Shown piece after piece: positions 12,901-20,926 of a stretch of DNA of 64,000 nt; the stretch's first letter is position 1; the number at the start of each line of letters is the position of its first letter. The stretch spans positions 5,001 through 69,000 of the forward strand of contig WBZZ01004731.1 of the NCBI GenBank assembly GCA_019918135.1, in the 5' to 3' direction. Below the pieces are notes generated by a model. That model was not told where the DNA came from, searched no databases, and was given only the letters and a program-made list of their open reading frames with translations. A program made the translations under genes and the position numbers. This DNA comes from Paulinella micropora. Its lineage: Eukaryota; Cercozoa; Imbricatea; Euglyphida; Paulinellidae.

Positions 12901-14870
12901 AACCACCTTCGGCTACATCTTCGTCATCATCGCCTTCTCCCACAGCGACACCATCGCCACCGAGCCGCACTACGCGAATGCGACTGAAGCAGCAGGCAGA
13001 ACACCCTTCTTTCAAGTCGACCCGAAAACCGATTTGTTTAGGAGGTTACTACTACGCTTCGTCAGACGATCAACAGGCAGCCATGACCCGCCTCATGGAA
13101 ACGCTTGACCCAGAGCAGCGGCCTCTCCAGCAGAACTTGCCGACTCGCTGGACCTACCCACTATCAACACTACCGCCTCTCGCAATCGATACCATCACCC
13201 TCACCCCGAATCGACAAAGAACTCTTCAGGCATGGCACTGTTTCAATAACAGCGGCCTTATCAAGCCACACTTTGACATTCCAACCAATGTTAAAGCGAT
13301 GGACAAAAGACGAGCTCCACAAAAGCTACCAGAATTTGTCTATCATGGAAAGAAAACTATCGACTTTGTTAGGTATTCAATCAATACGCCTTTATCGCTT
13401 GACTACAGTCGACTCGCTTTCGAGATCTTAGCCCGCACTCTTGAACGACAAGCATCTCACTTCCGACGTACTCACCGACGAGGAAACCAATGCAATCAAG
13501 ACGTCTGCAGCCTCATCGACCTCATTCGCGAGACCCAGACATACAAGCTTTACCCGTCACCATCTCGACAAGCATCCAAGCGTATCCATGGCGACTGTAC
13601 CCTCTACAAGAAGGAACAAGACGCACAGGCCCCACCGGAACAATATGCACAGGCCCCACCGGAACCGCAGGACCACAACCCACCGACCAGTGATGGCAGG
13701 ACCGAAACCAGCCGGGTTCATCGGACAGATCAACAAGGACTCCCCGACAAGCAGGGATCGACAACCTTGAAACCCGTCCAGATCCCGCCTCAGGCATTAT
13801 TGTTATGCTCGCCGCATCCCTCTGCATCACCAACTTGGAGCCACCACGTCTACGCAAACGCTCAGATGGACAACGGACAAACTTCGGACTTGGATTCATC
13901 CCCGGACGCAGTCCAATCCAACCTTTCCATTCTTTCCGACGTGATTCTTCCTCACCAGCAAGCATCTACGATCAACGGAATGCAGCCCACCCTGCAATCC
14001 TCTCATATCGACTCGCCCCACCGCGACATTCTGGACGAACAGACGGTTAAGCTCACAGCCCCGTTCTCTTCAACATTTGCACCTAACTTCGTCAATCCCG
14101 ACAGCACTGCAAACGTACTCCAACCGAACCCTCAAGGTGCTCACCGCACTGCGGAAGACTTTCAACGAGCTCCAGATCACCTCTATAACCACGCGATTCA
14201 CTGGAACATACCGTCCCGCGCTTACTTCGACAACGTCCAAGACGGCACAGACGACCCGTACATCCATCTTCGGACGCTCCGATCCGTTCGCACGGAACAT
14301 CGGACCCCTGCCGTACTGGAAGAGCACTGTAGCACAACGAGTAGCACGACGGAGACCACAGCCAGCAAGATCCCACTCAAGCTGACCAACTCCTCCGACG
14401 CTCCAGAAATCCACCACGTTCTCCATCAACGTAATTCATTAACAGCGCCCCTGATTCATCCCCGCGAGTCTACCACCCTTCCACTAGCAAGGTTCACCAA
14501 CTTGTTTCCAGTAGTACACGAGACGCCGCAACGACTCTACTACAGGGCGGACTCCAATCAGGACAGCATCTGTGGCATCCTTCAGACAGGACCAGAGCCC
14601 CACGCTCCGGTAGTTCACCACTTCTCACAGAAGCTCACTGAAGCGCAACAGCATGGCACCTCTACGCGCGTGAAGCCTACAGCATCATCGCCGGCTTGGA
14701 CTACTTCCATCGAGAACTCCAACGAAGCAAGCTTCAACTCTTCATCGCACTTGACGTTTTGGACTCCAAACAGTCTTATCTCCAGATCGCCCTCAGGAGA
14801 GGAATGTCTCGCACACGAGACACCCCGAACGCTCAATAGAAACGCACTTTGCCAAGTTAACCAATTATAG
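9969..14870 (+). CDS. Long pol-position frame of LTR element
   Basis: A 1633-residue frame beginning in the ATGA overlap. Residues about 190-290 and 870-910 are poly-Ser from TCG/TCA and AGC repeats. The block between them, about 550 residues rich in Trp, Tyr and His, is protein-like, but I do not recognise it. Near the C-terminus (roughly residues 1515-1560) the sequence YYRADSNQDSICGILQTG followed by a FSQKLTEAQ stretch matches the start of the RNase H domain of Ty3-type pol. A reverse transcriptase core with a YxDD box is not seen. The coding state looks broken towards the 3' end. Confidence 0.5.
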   Translation: MTPSDHERIGRTSNIKQVAVRTPVTDLAGDAPREEIYQRVQAVPNAWTPPQEPTRPTDPTPGTDGDLWIVKDIYANYFPTISSVCIAGTHPRCPHLGYWIPEQMITCQGLWPDKVIASNDIHVWEHPCVERLPLQIREDELGIYQIPPEDFEPSWQVADGEDFNHFYYYIYTASPLLARTFTPWTALSVDIPRVSSSSSSSSSSSSSSSSSSSSSSSSFSSSSSSSSSFSSSSSSSSSSSSSSSSSGLPSTTLGTTSCTTLRTTTSTPSASSSSTSSSSSSNFRIHESKIYLRTDPRQMYGHTPWGQDEVHFGLTTFGFNSRRPTSLVQHYWQPRIIPHEIDPETYDDITNGLDLLSSGLQPISVVNTEALCLLRIRSNPTGFLLIPPEPKEPTVMEIQEILNHPKGDTMLINFYRNTRLKATIFHFGPVHGRSTAQLLCSALVGSHVEPTGDIDYFYTGMKYHRIFRPWGYKVSSHLGLIVGDNPSENARNTILDALANGELLFPWCCLETSTLGHDTVNPGFGGPSHRRHVFKLPTRERCFALQHYFHRLPCIDPIWLKINATDTYYDIDNIPVRERGYDCIVDLPLSYFNLSSLTIYYILANDGDFIRNIIRDRWMGLSATVVTTAGTCTLSGSEEADANLINYLNGAHNWVNPDDEDSKGRRWHTEFQWIRYDNVPWIIAQIVIYLIGSQTGLRHSREIHVVHHPTGTTPCEIDIINPYSREKRLRGHPIGVPCTRMRTEEHQPEPHIRRWNLEQQFSALSADEHNDAGHWLNLKLPDTATRLRHFYCEMKMSATDLTYETLLNLPITVKTLSPWETRGHYRIGYPHGIEYLDPGFDVSPFLDDPNAAGSATRPIYVDAEHDNTLFQPAPSSSNSSSSSSSSSSSSSSSSSSSSSSSSSSSSSLQVSLIKRPSTPPGPPPALSSSSQTSASTPPASTPRQIPRTGCRDRFPTPHPKKEDPDDDGSTPRSYGPSQPPSATSSSSSPSPTATPSPPSRTTRMRLKQQAEHPSFKSTRKPICLGGYYYASSDDQQAAMTRLMETLDPEQRPLQQNLPTRWTYPLSTLPPLAIDTITLTPNRQRTLQAWHCFNNSGLIKPHFDIPTNVKAMDKRRAPQKLPEFVYHGKKTIDFVRYSINTPLSLDYSRLAFEILARTLERQASHFRRTHRRGNQCNQDVCSLIDLIRETQTYKLYPSPSRQASKRIHGDCTLYKKEQDAQAPPEQYAQAPPEPQDHNPPTSDGRTETSRVHRTDQQGLPDKQGSTTLKPVQIPPQALLLCSPHPSASPTWSHHVYANAQMDNGQTSDLDSSPDAVQSNLSILSDVILPHQQASTINGMQPTLQSSHIDSPHRDILDEQTVKLTAPFSSTFAPNFVNPDSTANVLQPNPQGAHRTAEDFQRAPDHLYNHAIHWNIPSRAYFDNVQDGTDDPYIHLRTLRSVRTEHRTPAVLEEHCSTTSSTTETTASKIPLKLTNSSDAPEIHHVLHQRNSLTAPLIHPRESTTLPLARFTNLFPVVHETPQRLYYRADSNQDSICGILQTGPEPHAPVVHHFSQKLTEAQQHGTSTRVKPTASSPAWTTSIENSNEASFNSSSHLTFWTPNSLISRSPSGEECLAHETPRTLNRNALCQVNQL

Positions 14871-15062
14871 AATCAAGATCATATCGTTGAATACAGTCTA
14901 CATCAGCGCATCACCACCGCTACCCGCACATCGACCTCCGCTCTGAAGAATCAAGATCGCCACACTCCCCGGCCTCTTCCATTCTTCAGACCAACTCCAA
15001 CTATATCTTATTTTCGAGATGGTTAGCATCAACCGCTTCCAAATGCGTTATTTCAAGTCCTC

Positions 15063-15581
15063 ATGGTACTGAAACGCATTGACCACTCACACCTCGCTCC
15101 GCACACTGCACCGACTGATGGCGTCACCCCGCTCAACACAGTCGCAGTGGACGAGTACGATGACGACACAGTCAATTACGTAACCGGCGACGTCGTGGCT
15201 TTCACCGACCGCGACCAGGTTAAACTTGGCATCGTTTTAGACGAGGATCCAGAGAATGAGGAAAACGACTTCGTAGTTCACCAACTCGGCACGACCTCCA
15301 AAGAAAGCCTTCTCTACCGTCCCATCTATGAAGACACAAAGGATCAGAGCACAATCCAGCGTTGGGACGAACCCTTGGCCCACTGGAAGCCCCTTCTCTT
15401 CGACATCACAAACGATCAAGTCGCTCATCGACAGATTGATTGGCGCCCCTTCAAGAAGCTGAAAGACAAAGGCAAGCTACCCGCCAATGTTCTTAAACGA
15501 CTTCGAGGCCCTCTCATCACCGGCGAATCCTTTTCACTGCACACCTTCCAGCAAGGCAAGCAGGCCACATCTAAGGAATAG
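15063..15581 (+). CDS. 3' open frame of LTR element
   Basis: A 172-residue acidic frame with ordinary protein composition (VTGDVVAFTDRDQVKLGIV near residue 41, many D/E, no low complexity). The V-x-x-G-D-x-V-x pattern recalls the small beta-barrel tails found at the C-terminus of some Ty3-type integrases, but I cannot assign a fold. It ends about 540 bases before the 3' LTR; nothing else is recognised in that gap. Confidence 0.4.
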   Translation: MVLKRIDHSHLAPHTAPTDGVTPLNTVAVDEYDDDTVNYVTGDVVAFTDRDQVKLGIVLDEDPENEENDFVVHQLGTTSKESLLYRPIYEDTKDQSTIQRWDEPLAHWKPLLFDITNDQVAHRQIDWRPFKKLKDKGKLPANVLKRLRGPLITGESFSLHTFQQGKQATSKE

Positions 15582-16115
15582 CCACACTCTCAAGTGGGTT
15601 TTACTCATCGTACCGGCTTCACCCAGCCACAGCCTCGCGCTTTTCCCACTTGATACGCCATCGTCCCTAGACAAGTTACGCCAAGACCAGCGTATCCATG
15701 TAAGTCCTTGGTCGCCTTTTATGCCTGCAGGTCAACGATCATTCTCATCGAATCTGAACACCTCAGTGATTATATCGGCACGGCACATTAGGTGCATTTC
15801 AACATGGTTCATCTCGGCTGTGAGATACATGGCCACCTAACTTTCTACGGCTCGACGTCAGCTCCCCAATATCAACGCATCGCTACTGCGCCTCAATTGT
15901 CTCAGTTCCGCTTCGCACTCCGATATCCGGCCCCGGCTGATCTTCGTCTGCAATGCGCTCCACACCGACGCACTTCTTCTTCATCATCCCCTTATAGGTT
16001 AAGGAGACTCACCCTTCTCTTTACTCCTTTTCGATTTTTTAGAGAGAAACACCAAGTCACTGACCCTATCGTTAGTCACTCATTCTGTACGCAACTCTAC
16101 TCAACCGTTAGGTCT

Positions 16116-16127
16116 GGGGGGGGGGAG
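16116..16127 (+). other. Polypurine tract of LTR element
   Basis: Ten G residues followed by AG directly before the 3' LTR, the expected position for plus-strand priming. Confidence 0.7.
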
Positions 16128-16128
16128 C

Positions 16129-16748
16129 TATCAGACTGAGCACTTTAACGACCGGCCAAAACCGCTATAGTTGTCACCCATCTATTTTTGACCGGACCGT
16201 TAGATTCTCCTCTGCACGACGTTTCGACTTCACTAACTAGTTTTCGATTCCGTTCAGAAATGACTTCAAACGATTAATTCAAAGTTTTGCCCGCAATTGC
16301 CTCTTTTCCCCTCACTATTGCCTTTTTCCCCAATTTCCCGTGAACCGCACCGGTACGGTAAATTTGAGGACAAATGACTTGAATGACGGAAAAAGGAAAT
16401 TACAGCCGGACCCAAACCGGGAAAACACCAGAACTTTTCCTGCGACTTTGAATCCACAACTCGAACAACAAATAACTTGAACTTATTGACTTGAACGCAC
16501 TCCTTCAAGTACTTTAATGAGTTTTCTAGCTTGCGCACGCAAAGCCTATTGACAATCTACGTTCTCATGATCGTACGTTGCAACCAAGTCTGCAAACAGT
16601 AGAAATTTGTGTGAATAAATGAAGTGACCTCTCAATTATTGACTTTTATTTCACCTATCTTTTCAAGCTAGGACTGAATGCAGCCATAGAGACTTAGTAT
16701 TAAGAGTTCGTTGTGTACGTATCCCTCAGGGTTGTATCCAAACTCACA
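16129..16748 (+). repeat. 3' LTR, 620 bp
   Basis: Direct repeat of 5421-6040 at an offset of 10,708 bases. Immediately followed by AATA and a long (AAT)n tract. Confidence 0.92.
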
Positions 16749-17317
<569 letters not shown>

Positions 17318-17407
17318 CCCAATGGCCTCAAGGCGTTAAACTGTGACGCCAACTCATAACCCTTTGGTGGTAGATGCTGGGGAGGAGGGTCGTTGCGCGT
17401 GTGGTAG

Positions 17408-18265
17408 ATGCTGGGGCACAGCCCGAAGATCAAATGTCGCACATGGCTGTGGCTAGACGATGTGTACATGGCCGGCGCAGCGCTTTTAGCCGACTATCCC
17501 AACGAGACGCGGACTATGCTGGCCCAAGCTAGGGAAGCCTTTGTAGACCATGACGGGCTGTGGTGGCACGGGCGCTGCGCGACCTCTTCGGACAACAATG
17601 GCGTCAAATGGAGCAGGGCCAACGCCTGGGCGCTGCTGGCGCTGGCACGCTATGTAGTGCGCACCAACGACGACCAAGCCAGCGAGTGGCTGAGCCACGA
17701 CTTGTTGGTTCTGTCCGGCCACCAACGCCAGAACGGTGCCTTTGGCAACATCGTCAATAACAAAAACAGCCCCGACGAGACCAGCCTGACCAGCGTCTAC
17801 GTGTACGCAGTGGCGGTGCTAGAACGTGCACGTCAACAACTCAACTCCACCGAGGCCGAGCTACACAGCCGGGCGCTGGACGCATTGCGCTGGTTAAACA
17901 CACGGCGCACGCGTGGCCTCAGGCTAAGCGACAGTTGCCCCGCTACTGGCCTGAGCTCACCAGCGCATTACAACGGGCGCGTGTCCGGCTCGCGGCTGAA
18001 TGCGGGCCCCGCAGTCGCCCTGGCGGCCTGGGCGCGTGTAGGCGAGGTGCTGCTGCAAGATTCAAATGCCACGCCCTACGTGCCCGCGTCCTGGTTGTTA
18101 GCCCCCGCAGACCGCTGCGGCCCGCGGCCAAAACTGGTGGGTATTTACATGTTGGTAGCTACAGCAGCTCTGCTTGGCAGCTGCTGCTGCTACTACTGCT
18201 GCTCAGCTTGTGCCCGGAGGCTAAGACAGAGAGCAAAGAAAGGGAAAATAAGAGGAAAAACTTAA
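17408..18265 (+). CDS. GH88/GH105-like glycosidase with C-terminal membrane anchor
   Basis: A 285-residue frame. Residues 13-29 (TWLWLDDVYMAGAALLA), the WWHGR stretch at 52-56 and WSRANAW at 68-74 follow the order seen in unsaturated glucuronyl/rhamnogalacturonyl hydrolases (GH88/GH105), which are (alpha/alpha)6 barrels acting on breakdown products of pectin or glycosaminoglycans. Several N-x-S/T sites lie in the middle. Near residue 243 a hydrophobic segment is followed by a Cys-rich stretch and a basic tail, so the protein was probably anchored in a membrane. The frame starts right at the junction with the microsatellite and looks incomplete. Family assignment is by motif only. Confidence 0.55.
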   Translation: MLGHSPKIKCRTWLWLDDVYMAGAALLADYPNETRTMLAQAREAFVDHDGLWWHGRCATSSDNNGVKWSRANAWALLALARYVVRTNDDQASEWLSHDLLVLSGHQRQNGAFGNIVNNKNSPDETSLTSVYVYAVAVLERARQQLNSTEAELHSRALDALRWLNTRRTRGLRLSDSCPATGLSSPAHYNGRVSGSRLNAGPAVALAAWARVGEVLLQDSNATPYVPASWLLAPADRCGPRPKLVGIYMLVATAALLGSCCCYYCCSACARRLRQRAKKGKIRGKT

Positions 18266-18289
18266 GAAGGCGCTCTAAAAAAGGAGGAA

Positions 18290-18365
18290 GTAGGGGGAGG
18301 GGGGTGAGGGAGGCGCCTCCCCCCCACACACTCACCCCGCCCCCTATCTTATAAGCTTCTGGCCC

Positions 18366-18402
<37 letters not shown>

Positions 18403-18446
18403 TCACTTTCTTCTCCTCGCTTACTTAAGAGCAAAACAGAAAATAA
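18290..18446. promoter_or_regulatory. G/C-run tract and CT microsatellite upstream of RING gene
   Basis: A GGGAGGCGCCTCCC-type palindrome near 18318, followed by a (CT)n tract, precedes the ATG at 18447 by about 115 bases. The layout is like the tracts before most other genes of this region. Confidence 0.4.
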
Positions 18447-19132
18447 ATGAACGGCAATATCGATAGCAATGCCGGATGGCGCGCACAGATAAAAACCTCG
18501 CCTGCTGCCACCGAAGAGACAGCAGGCGCGGCTCGCCACGAGCGCAGGCTTAGCACGTCGCCCTCGGACCCAATACAAGGACCGCCCGCCGCGGGGACGG
18601 CCAGCGCCATATTGATTGGGGCTCGGCCTCCAGTCGAGCCCCCAAGCCAGACCGACGCCGCTGGAGCGAGAGCCGGTTCTCTCTCTTCTTCTACACCCCC
18701 TCGCAACACCGTCGGAGTCACCTTTGCGACGGAGCTCGACAGCTACTTGGCATACTCCCACGAAGTCTCCGCGAGAGATATTATGTTTACCTTACAGGTG
18801 AGCGAATGCGCCTCACAAGCCTCCTTGCTAATTTACAAGCAATGGGGGTGGAACCAATCTCAGTGGAGTCGGCCGCTGAGCCCCTCGGCCTGTCGGACCT
18901 GAGCATAGATCTCTTGCCCGAACTCGAGGTTACCACCGCCTTCCTTAAGGCCCCGGGGGCGCCCAAGGAATGCCCGATTTGCCTGCAGGATCTCGTCGTG
19001 AGGGACAAATTACGGGGCATTCCTTGTGCGCATTATCTGCATCGACACTGCCTAGACCATTGGCTCAAAACCAACGGTTCCTGTCCTATTTGTCGCGTTA
19101 GGGTCTTCGATGAAAATCGAATCGACATTTAA
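18447..19132 (+). pseudogene. RING-H2 protein, first tandem copy
   Basis: Paralogue of the next gene (19402-20073), with the same layout: a Ser/Thr/Pro-rich, charged N-terminal part, a conserved segment around VTFATELDSYLAYSH, a LLPELEV segment and a C-terminal C3H2C3 RING finger (CPICLQDL, then CAHYLHRHC and CPIC). RING-H2 proteins are usually E3 ubiquitin ligases. It looks broken about once; the second copy looks whole. Tandem duplication explains the pair. Confidence 0.75.
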
Positions 19133-19239
19133 TCCAAGCCACAAAGTTAAAGATGAAGTCTATGCAAAAAAAGAATGGAAGTGTGTTTCATTAAAAGCCT
19201 GACAAAGCACTTAACACATACATTTAGAATACTGACAAG

Positions 19240-19345
19240 ATGGAAAGGGAAGGGGGGGGGGACTGCCAAGGAAAAAGAACAAATAAAGGGGGGGGAATAG
19301 GGCGTGTAGGAGAGGGGGGGCGCCCCCCCCGCCTTCCCCTCCATA
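19240..19345. promoter_or_regulatory. G-run/C-run tract upstream of second RING gene
   Basis: Several G runs of 7-10 and a GGGGGGGCGCCCCCCC-type palindrome near 19314-19330 end about 60 bases before the ATG at 19402. See the finding on these tracts. Confidence 0.4.
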
Positions 19346-19401
19346 ACCCTTCTTTGCCTACTTAATTTGTCCTAGCTCGCACAAGACAACAAATCAGCAA
19401 A

Positions 19402-20073
19402 ATGAGTAGTAGCAATGTTAGTTCACGTTCCCGGAAAAAGCGTGTAGCTTCCACCGAGCCTTCAGACGCGACGCGCCACAAGCGCAGGCAGACCACTCCC
19501 CTCTCACCTCCAACGCTTCCTCCGAGCCCGACTAGCAACAATCTAACTGAAGAGCCCCCCCTGGAGCCCTTGGACCCCTCCGACAACGCCGGCGCGGAAG
19601 CAGCCCGCTCTTCCTCTTCCTTTTCCTCTCCTTTTACAAACCAACTGAACACCGCCGAGACAACCTTTGCAACAGAGCTTGACAATTTTCTAGCACAATC
19701 CCACGATGGCTCCTCGCGAAGATTTATGTTTAGTGTGAACGTGAGCGAGTTAAGCCTTGCAAGCTTCTTTGATGTTTTACAAGCAAGAGGACTGCAGGAA
19801 ATCTCAGAAGTTGGGGTCGCAGAGCCCTCGGGCCTGCCTGCGGCCAGCTTAGATCTCTTGCCCGAGCTAGAAGTTTCAGCCGCCTTTCTGAAAGCCCCGG
19901 GGGCGCCCAAGGAGTGCGCTATCTGCCTGCAAGAGCTCGTAGCAGGGGACAAACTACGAGGCATCCCTTGCGCGCATTATCTGCATCGAGATTGCCTCGA
20001 TCGATGGCTCCAGACCAACGGTTCCTGTCCTGTTTGTCGCGCCGTGGTATCTGACGAGGAAAGTACTGCCTAG
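19402..20073 (+). CDS. RING-H2 E3 ligase-like protein, second tandem copy
   Basis: 223 residues. The first 80 are basic then Ser/Pro-rich (SRSRKKR at 8-14 could act as a nuclear signal). Residues 85-165 hold a segment shared with the tandem copy upstream. The RING finger spans 172-212: C172, C175, C190, H192, H195, C198, C209 and C212 in C3H2C3 order. Viral RING proteins commonly redirect host ubiquitination; the substrate here is unknown. The first ATG after the G/C tract is the natural start. The frame looks whole. Confidence 0.8.
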   Translation: MSSSNVSSRSRKKRVASTEPSDATRHKRRQTTPLSPPTLPPSPTSNNLTEEPPLEPLDPSDNAGAEAARSSSSFSSPFTNQLNTAETTFATELDNFLAQSHDGSSRRFMFSVNVSELSLASFFDVLQARGLQEISEVGVAEPSGLPAASLDLLPELEVSAAFLKAPGAPKECAICLQELVAGDKLRGIPCAHYLHRDCLDRWLQTNGSCPVCRAVVSDEESTA

Positions 20074-20310
20074 CTTGCATGCACAGGCTGGAAGGGAAAT
20101 TTAAAGCTAACTTTTTTTTAACTCTAAATTACACAAGGAAGAAAAAAAAGTGCTATTTGTTTTTTAAATAGAGACTTCGCCGGTAAAAAAACTGGCTGTG
20201 AACAGGAGTTTGTAATCCTTCCCCCCGGCCAAGTAAAAGCATTGACACCATTGTTGTTTTCTTTCTTTTAATGATACTAGACAGGGTTTTGCGCCCCTTA
20301 CCCTTCCCTT

Positions 20311-20700
20311 CTAAGAAGAGTCGTGATCGTCTTGGCCATGCACAGCCACGGATGTCATTAAAGTTGATTCTGAGTCCTTCTGCCACTGTTCCAATTGAGT
20401 TTGGATCTCGTCCATGTCGTCGGTTCTGTGTAGGTGGCGCATGGACACTTCGTAAGCTGCCAACGCTTGCTTCTCCACCTTTGCCAACTCCTTCTTGAGA
20501 TGTTCCAAGGCACCAGGGTGATACCAATAGTTACCTGTGAGTTTGAGCTCTAGGCTTCCGTTCATGTGGTCGCTACTCACCTTGATTTCAACCTCTGTAG
20601 CGGTCTTGCGCTTTTTGCGCGCGTTTGTGTGCGCGTGCGTTTCTTTTCTGTGCACGTGGCCTCCGGTAGATGTACGGGCTGTTTGCTTGGTTCGCGCCAT
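20311..20700 (-). CDS. Protein with a histone H3 N-terminal tail sequence
   Basis: 129 residues from the ATG at 20700; an in-frame ATG 33 bases upstream exists, but the inner one puts Ala right after Met, as in H3. The mature N-terminus would read ARTKQTARTSTGG, matching eukaryotic H3 residues 1-13 except Thr for Lys at position 9. Arg17 and Lys18 also match, positions 14 and 23 are His, and an ARKKRK stretch near 26-31 recalls the ARKS of H3 K27. Residues about 45-65 (YWYHPGALEHLKKEL) weakly echo the H3 alpha-N region, but no full histone fold follows; the rest is a charged, helical, coiled-coil-like segment. It is divergent from the GRDP-like gene, with about 225 bases between. Likely a chromatin-reader or modifier mimic. 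The frame looks whole. Confidence 0.75.
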   Translation of the reverse strand: MARTKQTARTSTGGHVHRKETHAHTNARKKRKTATEVEIKVSSDHMNGSLELKLTGNYWYHPGALEHLKKELAKVEKQALAAYEVSMRHLHRTDDMDEIQTQLEQWQKDSESTLMTSVAVHGQDDHDSS

Positions 20701-20926
20701 GGTCGTTTCAGTCACAGCCGAACAGTGAAGCACTCTGGCGCTTTTGTTGCGCCGAGGTGCCCCCCAGGGGGGGGACCCCCCCCCCCAAAAAAAGAGAGGG
20801 GGGGGTGCCCCCCCCCCGGCACACTATGCACGTAGAGGGAGGGGGGTGCTCCGCCCTCCTTTCTTGTCTTGACGCAAAAAAAAGGGCGAGCCCCACTCCT
20901 CTTGTCGTTTATTCTTTGTAACAGAG
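20701..20926. promoter_or_regulatory. Divergent intergenic region with G/C-run palindromes
   Basis: Lies between the H3-tail gene (minus) and the GRDP-like gene (plus). It holds alternating G and C runs (20761-20817) and a further G run near 20840, and could be a shared bidirectional promoter. No TATA-like box stands out. Confidence 0.45.

Larger units (their letters stand above)
5421..16748 (+). mobile_element. LTR retroelement, Ty3-like, apparently recent
   Basis: The element has two 620-bp direct terminal repeats with no difference that I can find, a polypurine tract next to the 3' LTR, and the 4-bp sequence AATA on both sides as a candidate target-site duplication inside an (AAT)n microsatellite. 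Internal parts in order are a leader, a 270-residue frame, an 845-residue frame with a Cys/His-rich segment and a retropepsin-like motif, a 1633-residue frame ending in an RNase H-like segment, and a 172-residue frame. The RNase H-like sequence resembles Ty3/Metaviridae pol. I do not recognise a reverse transcriptase or integrase core, so the element looks broken in at least a couple of places in pol, or is very diverged. The matching LTRs point to recent insertion. Confidence 0.75.

Noticed and set aside
18159-18761. 200-residue minus-strand frame
   Set aside because: It runs through a CT microsatellite and is antisense to two better supported genes.
20311-20700. Calling this gene a true histone H3
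   Set aside because: Only the tail and a weak alpha-N-like echo are present; the remaining 65 or so residues do not show the three-helix histone fold.
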